DNA of 64,000 nt from Marinomonas sp. MED121 (GTDB lineage: Bacteria > Pseudomonadota > Gammaproteobacteria > Pseudomonadales > Marinomonadaceae): assembly GCF_000153025.1 (NCBI RefSeq), contig NZ_CH672429.1, positions 127,822-191,821 on the forward strand, written 5' to 3'. Below are positions 1-8,419 of this stretch, piece after piece. The position numbers and the translations under genes were made by a program. How positions within the stretch are numbered: position 1 is the first letter of the stretch; the number at the start of each line of letters is the position of its first letter. The notes below the pieces were generated by a model. It was not told the DNA's origin. It searched no databases and worked only from the letters and a program-made list of their open reading frames with translations.

Positions 1-687
1 ACCACCAGCTTTTACCAAGGCAAATCCTCCTTATCCAATTGGGAAAGCAATCGTAGCTTGGGCTTAAGAAGTAGGCTGACTTATAACCACTTACTCGCCT
101 CTAGTGCCATTCCTACCATCTTTCCAGCACAAAAAATTGGCGAACACTATTTTGCGGATGGGGCCATGCGCCAACAATCCCCTATCAGCCCAGCCCTGCA
201 CCTTGGTGCCAAAAAAGTCATGATTATTGGTGTCAGTGGTAATCGCGCGCCCAAACACTGGCATAGTGAGGTCTCAAGACCACACCCACCTTCCATCGCA
301 CAGATTACAGGGCAACTCCTCAACAGTGCATTTATTGATAATTTAGAAGATGATATTGAGCAGCTTGAACGCATTAATAAATTAAGTGCCAACCAGCCTC
401 AATCTCAATATCAGCCAATTGAGACCATGATTATTTCACCCTCTGTGGAGTTAGATCAGCTTGCTGCCCAACATTTTTCCGACTTACCCACGGGGTTAAA
501 ATGTGTGATGGGAGCAATCGGCGCGACACCAAAAGCAGGCGGTAGCTCGGCTGCAAGTTATTTGCTCTTTACCCAAGATTATTGTCGAAGCCTGATTGAA
601 CTTGGCCAAAAAGATGCCAACTGGGAAAAAGAAAAAATCATGTCCTTTTTAAACATTCCCTCCCACGCTAAACCTGTCTATGAATAA
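1..687 (+). CDS. Patatin-like phospholipase, C-terminal part
   Basis: The frame is open from base 1, so the start and the GxSxG nucleophile motif lie outside the window; 228 residues are visible. The stretch SSAIPTIFPA followed by DGAM (Asp at visible residue 53) matches the second half of the patatin catalytic dyad (Ser-Asp), in which the Asp sits in a DG(A/G) motif. The family are lipid acyl hydrolases acting on phospholipids or neutral lipids. The gene ends in TAA at 687 and the next gene is about 190 bp away with its own promoter signals. Family assignment is good; the substrate is unknown. Confidence 0.8.
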   Translation, partial: TTSFYQGKSSLSNWESNRSLGLRSRLTYNHLLASSAIPTIFPAQKIGEHYFADGAMRQQSPISPALHLGAKKVMIIGVSGNRAPKHWHSEVSRPHPPSIAQITGQLLNSAFIDNLEDDIEQLERINKLSANQPQSQYQPIETMIISPSVELDQLAAQHFSDLPTGLKCVMGAIGATPKAGGSSAASYLLFTQDYCRSLIELGQKDANWEKEKIMSFLNIPSHAKPVYE

Positions 688-792
688 ATCGCTTTCACAC
701 GAACCTTAAGCACAAGCAAACCTGTGATTAACCCTTTCCAAGATAAAACAGCATCAAACCTAATACTTATCAGACACTAAATTGCAACAAAA

Positions 793-837
793 GCGTCATC
801 TTAATGTCCTGAATCAGTCATAAAAAAAGGTCATTAT
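793..837 (+). promoter_or_regulatory. Candidate Pho box and -10 element
   Basis: Three 7-bp half-sites lie in direct repeat with 4-bp spacers, so an 11-bp period: GCGTCAT at 793-799, ATGTCCT at 804-810, CAGTCAT at 815-821. They match the PhoB half-site CTGTCAT at 5, 5 and 6 of 7 positions. A CATTAT -10 element at 832-837 follows after exactly 10 bp, the geometry of PhoB-activated promoters in which the Pho box replaces the -35. The downstream gene is phytase-like, which fits. PhoB control is inference. Confidence 0.5.
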
Positions 838-877
838 CTAAGCTCCCAATGCGCCACAACTCCACTAAGAGGTTAGA

Positions 878-3073
878 ATGAAAATTCAGTTTTCGTCGAA
901 TAATAAGATTAAACACTTACCTAAAACCTTAATAGGCTTAGCGTTAGCCTCAGCGATAGGCAGTGTACAAGCTGACGCCTTTAATCGAATTGCAACCTGG
1001 TCTGTAAAAAACAACTTGCCAAGCAAGGTTTCAGTGACAACTGAAACATCAGCAGAGATCATCACCGCCAGCAAAGACGGAAACACGCTAATTTATTCTG
1101 ATAGCCCATTGGGCGGCCTTGGCTTTATTGATATCAAAAACCCTAACACGCCAAAAGCAGCGGGCTTTTTAGCATTAGATGGGGAACCAACATCGGTTTC
1201 GACCACTCAAAAGTATGCTCTGACTGGTGTTAACACCTCAGAAAATTACTTAAAACCAAGTGGTAAACTCAGCGTCATTGATTTAAAAACACACCAAGAA
1301 GTAAGATCTTGTGATCTAGGTGGTCAGCCAGATTCAGTGGCGGTTTCTAAAGATGAGACGTTTGTAGCCATCGCCATTGAAAATGAACGCGATGAAGATC
1401 TAAACGATGGGGCTATGCCTCAATATCCAGCGGGTAACTTAGTTATCCTCCCTCTTGCACAAGGTTTACCTGTGTGTGAGCAAAAGAAAATGGTGGACCT
1501 TAGAGGGCTAGCCGCTGTCGCTCCAACCGACCCTGAACCAGAATTTGTTGACTTTAATGATGCCAATGAAATTGTTGTCACCCTACAAGAAAACAACCAC
1601 CTTGTAATAGTGGAAGCAGAGAGCGGAAAAATCTTATCTCACTTCCCAGCAGGTAGTGTTAACTTAAACAATGTTGACCTTAAAGAAGAAAGAGCCCTGA
1701 CATTTGATGGCCAACAAGTACAAAGAAAGCGTGAACCAGATGCGGTTCAATGGCTAGATAATGACCGCTTTGTGACAGCCAACGAAGGTGACTTTGAAGG
1801 TGGTTCACGTGGTTTTACTATCTTTAATAAACAAGGTGATGTGCTATTTGAATCTGGTTTAGAGCTTGAGTATCGCATGGCGATGGCAGGTCACTATCCG
1901 GATAAGCGTTCAGGTAACAAGGGGGTTGAACCTGAAGGCCTTGAAGTTGCTCAATTTAACGGTGAAACCTATATTTTTGTGCTAGCAGAACGTGCAGGTT
2001 TAGTCGGCGTCTATAAAGACACAGGGGACAAACCAGAGTTTATTCAACTATTGCCATCAGGTATTGCGCCAGAAGGCGCAATTGCCATCCCAAGCCGTAA
2101 TTTATTTGTCACAGCAAATGAAGCAGACCTAATTGAAGATAATGGTCCTCGCTCCCATGTGATGATTTTCCAACAAAGTAATGCAGCACCAGCTTACCCT
2201 CAAATCGAATCAGTCATGAAGGGTGATCGACCTCTTGGCTGGGGCGCTTTATCTGGCCTAGTTAGCGATACCAAGCAAAGCAATACCTTCTATGCAGTGA
2301 ATGACAGTTTTTATCGCAATCAAGCGAGTATTTTCACCATAGATGCAAGCTCAACGCCGGCTAAAATCATTAGCGCGCTACCTGTGTTAAGGGACGGTTT
2401 ACCGGCTCAAAAACTTGATCTTGAAGGCATCACAAATGACGGTAAAGGTGGCTTCTGGGTAGCCTCTGAAGGGCGTACTGACCGCTTAACACCGCACGCT
2501 ATTTACAATATCAATAAAAAAGGCGAAATCAAAAAAGAGATTCCTTTTCCAGCTGAGCTGTTAGCGGTTGAAAAACGTTTTGGCGCTGAAGGCATTACTC
2601 GCATTGGCGATACCCTATGGATAGCTATCCAACGTCAATGGAAAGATGATCCAAAAAATACCACCAAGTTAGTATCTTACAATACTAAAACCAAAGAATG
2701 GGGCGCTGTGCGTTACCCTACTCAAGAAAGCAACCAAGGTTGGGTTGGTTTATCTGAAATCACTGCACACGGTGATTGGGTGTACATTATAGAGCGTGAC
2801 AACCAAATAGATGACAAGGCAAAAATCAAACGTTTATACAAGGTTGCCGTATCTCAGCTAAAACCAGCCAAACTAGGTTCTGAGCTGCCTTTGGTTAAAA
2901 AAGAGTTAGCCCACGACTTCATCCCTAACCTCAAAGCAGGTAAAGGCTATGTTACTGACAAGATCGAAGGCTTTGCGATTGATAGCAAAGGCGTAGGTTT
3001 TGCACTAACCGATAATGACGGTGTGGATGACAGCTCTGGTGAAACACTTTTCTTTACTATCGGTAAAATGTAA
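878..3073 (+). CDS. Secreted phytase-like esterase beta-propeller protein
   Basis: 731 residues with a Sec signal peptide (hydrophobic segment about residues 17-30, cleavage after SVQA). The N-terminal part (about 50-430) is a repeated beta-propeller of the LVIVDL/choice-of-anchor type. The C-terminal part (about 450-725, beginning PLGWGALSGL) resembles the esterase-like activity of phytase domain. The protein is probably periplasmic or extracellular and may release phosphate from organic esters. AGAGGT lies 7 nt before the ATG. The candidate Pho box just upstream supports a role in phosphate nutrition. Transcription probably ends at the hairpin at 3091. Enzymatic activity is not proven for most members. 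Confidence 0.7.
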   Translation: MKIQFSSNNKIKHLPKTLIGLALASAIGSVQADAFNRIATWSVKNNLPSKVSVTTETSAEIITASKDGNTLIYSDSPLGGLGFIDIKNPNTPKAAGFLALDGEPTSVSTTQKYALTGVNTSENYLKPSGKLSVIDLKTHQEVRSCDLGGQPDSVAVSKDETFVAIAIENERDEDLNDGAMPQYPAGNLVILPLAQGLPVCEQKKMVDLRGLAAVAPTDPEPEFVDFNDANEIVVTLQENNHLVIVEAESGKILSHFPAGSVNLNNVDLKEERALTFDGQQVQRKREPDAVQWLDNDRFVTANEGDFEGGSRGFTIFNKQGDVLFESGLELEYRMAMAGHYPDKRSGNKGVEPEGLEVAQFNGETYIFVLAERAGLVGVYKDTGDKPEFIQLLPSGIAPEGAIAIPSRNLFVTANEADLIEDNGPRSHVMIFQQSNAAPAYPQIESVMKGDRPLGWGALSGLVSDTKQSNTFYAVNDSFYRNQASIFTIDASSTPAKIISALPVLRDGLPAQKLDLEGITNDGKGGFWVASEGRTDRLTPHAIYNINKKGEIKKEIPFPAELLAVEKRFGAEGITRIGDTLWIAIQRQWKDDPKNTTKLVSYNTKTKEWGAVRYPTQESNQGWVGLSEITAHGDWVYIIERDNQIDDKAKIKRLYKVAVSQLKPAKLGSELPLVKKELAHDFIPNLKAGKGYVTDKIEGFAIDSKGVGFALTDNDGVDDSSGETLFFTIGKM

Positions 3074-3090
3074 AAGTCACCGAGCACATA

Positions 3091-3120
3091 AAAGCCAGAC
3101 TCTTTGAGTCTGGCTTTTTT
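3091..3120 (+). terminator. Rho-independent terminator
   Basis: AAAGCCAGACT and AGTCTGGCTTT form a perfect stem with a 5-nt loop followed by a T run. It lies 18 bp after the phytase-like gene. Confidence 0.85.
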
Positions 3121-3215
3121 AATAGACTTGAGATTCTGACACTCTTTTATTTTTCGTAACGCGAGTATTCTTTACCCATTAACAACAGAGTGAGACCTAT
3201 CAAAAAACCTCTCAT

Positions 3216-4499
3216 TTAAGGCTTACCCGGAAGAATCAGGTTCATCATGAGCGCGACCAATGAACCTAGTGTAATACCTGACCCCAATACCACCTGCATC
3301 ATTTCAGGCAAATTCGCTAGTAATTCAGGCCTGACAGTCACCGCCATTCCAGCGCCAACCCCCATCGCCACAATGGCACTGTTACGCTTATTGTGCTCCG
3401 TCTTAGCCAAAATTTTGACGCCACCTGACACTATCATGGCAAAAATAACCAAGCCAGCCCCGCCCAACACAGGCAAGGGAATAATCACCACTAAGGCAGC
3501 TAAGACAGGAAATAAACCCGCTAATACCAGCATTGCGCCTGTGATCGCCACCACATGACGACTGGCCACCCCAGTCATACTAACAATGCCCACATTTTGC
3601 GAGAAAGAAGACAAGGGTGTGGTTGAGAAAACTGACGCTAAAGCCGAACCGAGCCCCTCACATAAAACACCACGAGAAAGCTTCTTTCCGGTCAACTTGG
3701 TATTCGTCGCCTCAGACAAAGCAAGAAAGTCGCCAGTAGATTCTATGATGGTTACCAGATAGGCTATCGACATGCCGATAATACCACTCACAGGGAAACT
3801 CATACCAAAGTGCATCGGACTAGGTAAAGCCACCCAAGCGGCGTCTTGTACCGGTTTAAAATCAACTAGCCCCATTAAAGTACAGGCAATGAAGCCTATC
3901 ATCATGCCAAGTAATGCCGCTGACGCCGAAATAATACCTCGACCCCATTGGGACAAGAACATCACAACTACCAGCACTAAAAAGCCAATAATAAGGTTAT
4001 CAACGGCAGCATAATTTGCTTGTCCCACTTGCCCACCAGCAAACCAATCCACCGCAACAGGGATTAAAGACAAGCCAATTAAGGTCACCACAGTACCCGT
4101 GACTATAGGCGGAAAAAGTTTGCGAATACTGGCCATATAATAGCTGCCAACGATCACAACCAGAGAAGAGACTAACGCTGAACCAAGTATTCCCCCCACC
4201 CCATGCTCAAGCCCTATTGCAATCGACACACCGACAAAGGTAAAACTGGTCCCCATCACATTAGGTAAACGTATACCTAATGAGCCGATTCCCTTACATT
4301 GAATAAAGGTCACCACCCCAGAAATCAACATGGCAGCATTAACCAAGACCACTTTATCTTGAGTGGACAATTCCAGTACGCCACCCACCACTAATGGCAC
4401 GGCAATAATCGCGCCTAATGCCGCTAACAGATGTTGTGCGGCTAAAATGAGGGACGTCATTAGGGGCGGCTTTTCTTCCACCTTATAAAAAAGAGACAT
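3216..4499 (-). CDS. NCS2 family purine/uracil permease (paralogue 2)
   Basis: 427-residue inner-membrane nucleobase:cation symporter with about 12-14 hydrophobic segments. Family marks are QHLLAALGA in the first membrane segment, IESTGDFLALSE in the middle, and SQNVGIVSMTGVASR near the end, the NCS2 signature (QN..G....T....SR). It is very similar along its whole length to the gene at 4684-6012, so the pair is a tandem duplication. A terminator at 4614-4652 separates them, so this copy probably uses a promoter in the 112 bp before its start. The acidic C-terminal tail present in the neighbour is missing here. Substrate is probably xanthine, uric acid or uracil. Confidence 0.85.
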   Translation of the reverse strand: MSLFYKVEEKPPLMTSLILAAQHLLAALGAIIAVPLVVGGVLELSTQDKVVLVNAAMLISGVVTFIQCKGIGSLGIRLPNVMGTSFTFVGVSIAIGLEHGVGGILGSALVSSLVVIVGSYYMASIRKLFPPIVTGTVVTLIGLSLIPVAVDWFAGGQVGQANYAAVDNLIIGFLVLVVVMFLSQWGRGIISASAALLGMMIGFIACTLMGLVDFKPVQDAAWVALPSPMHFGMSFPVSGIIGMSIAYLVTIIESTGDFLALSEATNTKLTGKKLSRGVLCEGLGSALASVFSTTPLSSFSQNVGIVSMTGVASRHVVAITGAMLVLAGLFPVLAALVVIIPLPVLGGAGLVIFAMIVSGGVKILAKTEHNKRNSAIVAMGVGAGMAVTVRPELLANLPEMMQVVLGSGITLGSLVALMMNLILPGKP

Positions 4500-4613
4500 T
4501 CATTTACCTTATCAGGGTTCAAAAGCAGGGTTTAAACAGGGGCATAGCCCAGATAACTTTCTTTAAACTAGAATCAAGCAGTTTAGCAAAACTAAGTGTC
4601 TGATCACACAATG

Positions 4614-4652
4614 AAAAACACCTTGTCAGCTAAGCCAACAAGGTGTTTTTTT
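4614..4652 (-). terminator. Rho-independent terminator between the permease paralogues
   Basis: AAAAACACCTTG and CAAGGTGTTTTT pair with a 13-nt loop. T runs flank the stem on both strands; on the minus strand it follows the permease gene ending at 4684. Confidence 0.8.
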
Positions 4653-4683
4653 AACACAGTAACTAAGACGTTTTAACTCGCTA

Positions 4684-6012
4684 TTAAGCTTGCGCCAAAT
4701 CAGCAGACTCTTCATCTTCTGTTGCTTCGACTTCACGCCCAGGTAGCAAAAGGTTCAAACCTAATGCCACTAAAGAGCCAGTGGTAATACCTGAAGCAAA
4801 GATGACCTGCATAAAGTCAGGCAAATTCGCCAATAGCTCAGGTCGAACGGTTACCGCCATACCCGCTCCGATACCAACTGCAATAATGATACCGTTGCGT
4901 TTATTGTGCTGAGTTTTAGCCAGAATATTAACACCCGCGGTAATAATCATGGCAAACATGACCAACCCCGCCCCACCCAATACAGATAATGGAATAATCA
5001 CAATCAGAGCAGCCAATACAGGGAATAACCCAGCTAACACCAGCATCAAGCCTGTAATTGCAACCACATAGCGGCTCGCGATTCCTGTCATACCAACAAT
5101 CCCAACATTTTGAGAAAAAGAAGAGAAAGGCGTCGTGGAGAACACAGATGCTAAAGCGGAACCTAAACCATCACATAAAATGCCACGGGATAGTTTCTTA
5201 CCAGTCAATTTTGTTTTAGTCACATCTGATAAGGCTAAAAAGTCACCCGTTGACTCAATAATGGTTACCAAGTAAGCGATAGACATACCAATAATGCCAC
5301 TAATAGGAAAGGTTAAACCAAAATGTAATGGACTAGGCAGCGCCACCAAAGCCGCTTCTCTGACAGGGGTAAAATCAACCAAGCCTAGTAAGGCACAAAG
5401 AATAAAGCCTGAGAGAATACCAATTACAACCGCTGAGGCGGCAAAAATACCACGGGCAAATTGGGACAGAATAATAACGAGGAAAAGTACGAAAAAGCCT
5501 ATCATAAGGTTGCTGATCGAAGCATAGCCTTCTTGTCCTACTTGACCCCCTGCAATCCAATCAACCGCAACGGGTATCAAGGTAAGGCCGATCAAGGTAA
5601 CCACTGTCCCTGTTACGACTGGGGGAAAAAGCTTTCTGATGACTGGCATGAAAAAACTACCTATTATCATCACTAACGAGACCACTAAGGCAGAGCCTAA
5701 TATCCCTGCCACCCCATGCTCAAACCCGATTGCTATCGCAACCCCCACAAAGGTAAAACTCGTTCCCATGACACAAGGTAGGCGTATCCCCACCGGCCCA
5801 ACGCCTCGACACTGTATGATGGTAACAACACCTGACACCAACATTGCCGCGTTCACTAATACCACCATGTCTTGAGTTGAAAGCCCTAACACTCCCCCAA
5901 CGACAAGTGGCACGGCGATAATCGCACCTAGCGCAGCAAGCAAATGTTGCGCAGCCAACAGAATTGAGGTTGCCATAGGTGGCTTATCTTCCACTTTATA
6001 TAAGAGTTCCAT
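4684..6012 (-). CDS. NCS2 family purine/uracil permease (paralogue 1)
   Basis: 442-residue inner-membrane nucleobase:cation symporter. It carries QHLLAALGA at residues 21-29, IESTGDFLALSD in the middle, and SQNVGIVGMTGIASR, the NCS2 signature. The last 15 residues form an acidic tail (EVEATEDEESADLAQA). Start ATG at 6012 has a strong GGAGGG ribosome site 5 nt upstream. It differs from the downstream paralogue mainly in loops and tail. A long leader with several hairpins precedes it, so it is probably regulated at the RNA level. Uric acid/xanthine transport is the likeliest role, but the motifs alone do not settle the substrate. Confidence 0.87.
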   Translation of the reverse strand: MELLYKVEDKPPMATSILLAAQHLLAALGAIIAVPLVVGGVLGLSTQDMVVLVNAAMLVSGVVTIIQCRGVGPVGIRLPCVMGTSFTFVGVAIAIGFEHGVAGILGSALVVSLVMIIGSFFMPVIRKLFPPVVTGTVVTLIGLTLIPVAVDWIAGGQVGQEGYASISNLMIGFFVLFLVIILSQFARGIFAASAVVIGILSGFILCALLGLVDFTPVREAALVALPSPLHFGLTFPISGIIGMSIAYLVTIIESTGDFLALSDVTKTKLTGKKLSRGILCDGLGSALASVFSTTPFSSFSQNVGIVGMTGIASRYVVAITGLMLVLAGLFPVLAALIVIIPLSVLGGAGLVMFAMIITAGVNILAKTQHNKRNGIIIAVGIGAGMAVTVRPELLANLPDFMQVIFASGITTGSLVALGLNLLLPGREVEATEDEESADLAQA

Positions 6013-6245
6013 AGAACCCTCCTTTTATTTTTATATTATTGTTAATCAAGTCATTAACCGGATGCACCGTGTTAAAACCTGATAAGGTCACCACGAAAAT
6101 CTGCGTTAAATCTAAACAACCGGATGCACCGTGTTGTCTACATTTAACTGGCTTTCCAAGACTGGAAAGCTAACCTGCTAAACCTCGTGGTACAGGATTT
6201 AACAGGCTGTTTACCTTGCCAACAAGGTAAATCCAAGCTAAAAGA
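6013..6245 (-). promoter_or_regulatory. Structured 5' leader of NCS2 permease, candidate riboswitch
   Basis: Read on the minus strand, this untranslated region holds several perfect stems: TTTACCTTG/CAAGGTAAA (6210-6231), competing with GGATTTA/TAAATCC (6195-6234); GCTTTCCA/TGGAAAGC (6151-6170); and two copies of one hairpin with core AACACGGTGCATCCGGTT (6114-6139 and 6054-6075). The outer stems of the two copies differ but stay paired (ACAAC/GTTGT against TTAAC/GTTAA). The 3' arm of the second copy can instead pair downstream (6041-6058) close to the ribosome site. This looks like an RNA switch; its class is not recognised, and a xanthine-type riboswitch is one possibility that could not be tested. 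Confidence 0.5.
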
Positions 6246-6624
6246 CACGCTGATATTCAGGGTCTTAATGTCCATTCCACATTTCCTAATCACAATAAAA
6301 AAATGGAAATCTCCTATAGAGGCAAACTGTTATGTTCTGGCCTAGTGCCAGTGGCGAGTAATGGACAAAGCGAATACAAATTACCGTTTTAGATTGATCA
6401 GTCCCTCCCTAATCATCGAGTTCAATCCTCTTTTATACAAAATCAAGTTTTTGCAGGTTAATTCGCTTTTTCTGGAAAGTCTATAACGCGCCACATAGTG
6501 AAACGCCTTACATAAATTTATAAACAATGCTGATGCCGCTTGAAAGACTCACACAAAACGCCATATCTGAAAAAATCGGACAAGAAAGAACAAGTGGAAG
6601 AAGATCAAACCTAAGAAGCGCAAG
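6246..6624. other. Intergenic stretch upstream of permease leader
   Basis: No convincing gene. It probably contains the promoter of the permease operon (minus strand). A short hairpin, CTGGC/GCCAG on the minus strand, lies near 6338-6352. Nothing else is recognised. Confidence 0.5.
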
Positions 6625-6658
6625 CAAAAAAATACCCCTTAGGAAATATCCTAAGGGG
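6625..6658 (-). terminator. Terminator downstream of PI-PLC gene
   Basis: CCCCTTAGGA (6635-6644) and TCCTAAGGGG (6649-6658) form a perfect 10-bp stem with a 4-nt loop. On the minus strand it is followed by TATTTTTTTG. It is 217 bp past the end of the PI-PLC gene. Confidence 0.8.
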
Positions 6659-6767
6659 CCTTAAAAAGGGAGGAAGTTAGATAACTTGGCTCATTCATTC
6701 CAAGTTATCTAGACCCAATGAAGGGTAGCACCTAGTTAGCACACATCAGCTTAATAAGCGTGACCAG

Positions 6768-6862
6768 CACTAGAGTAGATAGTCAGACTATCATCTCTTT
6801 AGTGCATCGAGTGAATTAGTAACAGAGGCCCATCTCACAGGCCTCTTGGCATCATAATTCAC
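6768..6862. other. Two long imperfect hairpins 3' of the PI-PLC gene
   Basis: The first (6768-6804) pairs CACTA/TAGTG, GAG/CTC and GATAGT/ACTATC. The second (6811-6862) nests AGAGGCC/GGCCTCT inside GTGAATTA/TAATTCAC. They would lie in the 3' untranslated part of the minus-strand transcript. No T run follows. Role unknown. Confidence 0.4.
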
Positions 6863-6875
6863 TCATTTATTCAGG

Positions 6876-8111
6876 CTAAAACTGAGTGGACTGTCCAGAA
6901 ACAAGCCAATCCCCTTCTGTCTCAGCATCCGAGTGATTTAACCAAACATGGGTATAACCCACAGATTCTTTCGCCAATTTTAATTTTTGATTCGATTGGC
7001 TGTTTGTCGGCATACTAAATGTCCCGCCTAAGTTAGCGCAAACACTTGGACCCTGTGACCAAGTACCCGTGAGATTGTCTGGCACAAACCAGTTCCCTGA
7101 ACTGTCTTCACAAGCAAAGGCAAAACTTGCTGCACAGTTATTATCATCCCAGCGACCATTTTCCCATTGCACAGCACAGTCTTGATTACCACCTGAGTTA
7201 TTCGGCTCATTATTATCCCAACTCCAAGCAGCGGCCTCAATGCGACCATCATTCATGACCATGTCATCAAGGTTGACTATATTGGCTCCAGTGGCAAATG
7301 CCGTACTTACATCATTCGCCGTTAAACTTTTGATTCCGCCATCAAAAAATTCAGCTATGGTGCCCAAGGTGGTCGCATCTTCCCAAATGCGACCCACATT
7401 ACCTAAACCCGTAAAGGCAAGGTTTGCCATATTCGCATTACTTGAACAGCCCCCATCTTTCCAAAGAATAATTTGCTTACCTTGAGCAAGCACCTGTGCC
7501 TTGGTTAACGTGTCAGGGATGTTGCCACAACCTTGACTAGGGTAAATTTTGTCACCAAATCTGTCATTCAGCTGACTATAAAGATCACTATGATGGCCTT
7601 CGCTATCATCCTCAATATAGAGAATAATCACTTCACCCTGGCTTTCACTGCTAGCTAGCCAGCTTTTGATTTCATTGAAGCCTTCGGTGGCATATTTATC
7701 ATTAATGCTGCAAAAGCCGTGACATAATAAAAGACGTTTAGGGTATGAAAAGAGACTTTCCATCTTGGTGGTCCAATGCACATCCAACTCAATAAAGCGT
7801 GCACCCATTCGTAATTGATCTTTAATCGAATACTTTTGTTGTGGGTCAAGATAACGACACCCGACCGAGAAATTACAGCTGGTGTAGACTTCGGAGTTAT
7901 AAGTGTTGTGAGTGCCTAAGATATTGTTGTCAATAATAGGGGCATAGTTATCCAACGCCCTTTGATAATCCATGGTTTGACCTAACCAAGAAGCATTAAA
8001 ATCATCAATTGAATCAGCATAACCAGGCGTAGTCATAACAAAACTAGAGCCAATAATGGAAAGACTGACAGCCGCAAATTTGGACGCTTTTTTAAAGATA
8101 TTGTTATTCAT
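6876..8111 (-). CDS. Secreted PI-PLC X-domain protein with C-type lectin tail
   Basis: 411 residues with a signal peptide (about 1-32, ending PGYA). Residues about 55-290 resemble the phosphatidylinositol-specific phospholipase C X domain: ILGTHNTYNS holds the first catalytic His and LLCHGFCS the second, with the acidic FIELDVHW between. Residues about 290-340 resemble a C-type lectin core (EPNN, then GRWDDNNC and FACE). The protein is probably secreted, possibly binding a glycan or surface through the lectin and cleaving a phosphodiester lipid. Several Cys suggest disulfides. Monocistronic, with hairpins and a terminator downstream. The lectin call is weaker than the phospholipase call. Confidence 0.7.
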   Translation of the reverse strand: MNNNIFKKASKFAAVSLSIIGSSFVMTTPGYADSIDDFNASWLGQTMDYQRALDNYAPIIDNNILGTHNTYNSEVYTSCNFSVGCRYLDPQQKYSIKDQLRMGARFIELDVHWTTKMESLFSYPKRLLLCHGFCSINDKYATEGFNEIKSWLASSESQGEVIILYIEDDSEGHHSDLYSQLNDRFGDKIYPSQGCGNIPDTLTKAQVLAQGKQIILWKDGGCSSNANMANLAFTGLGNVGRIWEDATTLGTIAEFFDGGIKSLTANDVSTAFATGANIVNLDDMVMNDGRIEAAAWSWDNNEPNNSGGNQDCAVQWENGRWDDNNCAASFAFACEDSSGNWFVPDNLTGTWSQGPSVCANLGGTFSMPTNSQSNQKLKLAKESVGYTHVWLNHSDAETEGDWLVSGQSTQF

Positions 8112-8419
8112 TCAAGATTCCTTGTTATTTTTATTTTCAGAAAACTAAAATCGAATTAGTTCTCGTCATCGCCTTGAATCAATCGCAAAGTTTGCTTTGT
8201 GTTATTACCCTTTCAGCGTCCTCCCAGTGTCATTAAGCAAAGAGAAAAAGCCAGCTTCAATCCAAACTTAAACGGTCATTCAAGAAACAAATCAAGCTCA
8301 GAGTAATAAATGAATTGCATTAAAAATATTACATCAAATTACTAAAACGCATAATGTAAATTGCATAAGTGATATTTAGCTATATATTTTTAATGCAAGT
8401 AGAAACAATGATTTACTAA
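8112..8419. other. AT-rich intergenic region, promoter of PI-PLC gene
   Basis: No gene seen. It lies between the start of the PI-PLC gene and the 3' end of the MocR gene. It contains a GCAAAGTTTGC palindrome near 8185. No Pho-box-like repeat in the right orientation was found here. Confidence 0.4.

Noticed and set aside
6054..6139. Guanidine-II (mini-ykkC) riboswitch as explanation of the two hairpins
   Set aside because: That class has ACGR tetraloops on tandem stems; here the loops are TGCAT and the bulge pattern is different.
8161..8280. Possible Pho box before the PI-PLC gene (GTGTCATTAA)
   Set aside because: A single half-site in the wrong orientation for that gene, without 11-bp periodicity.
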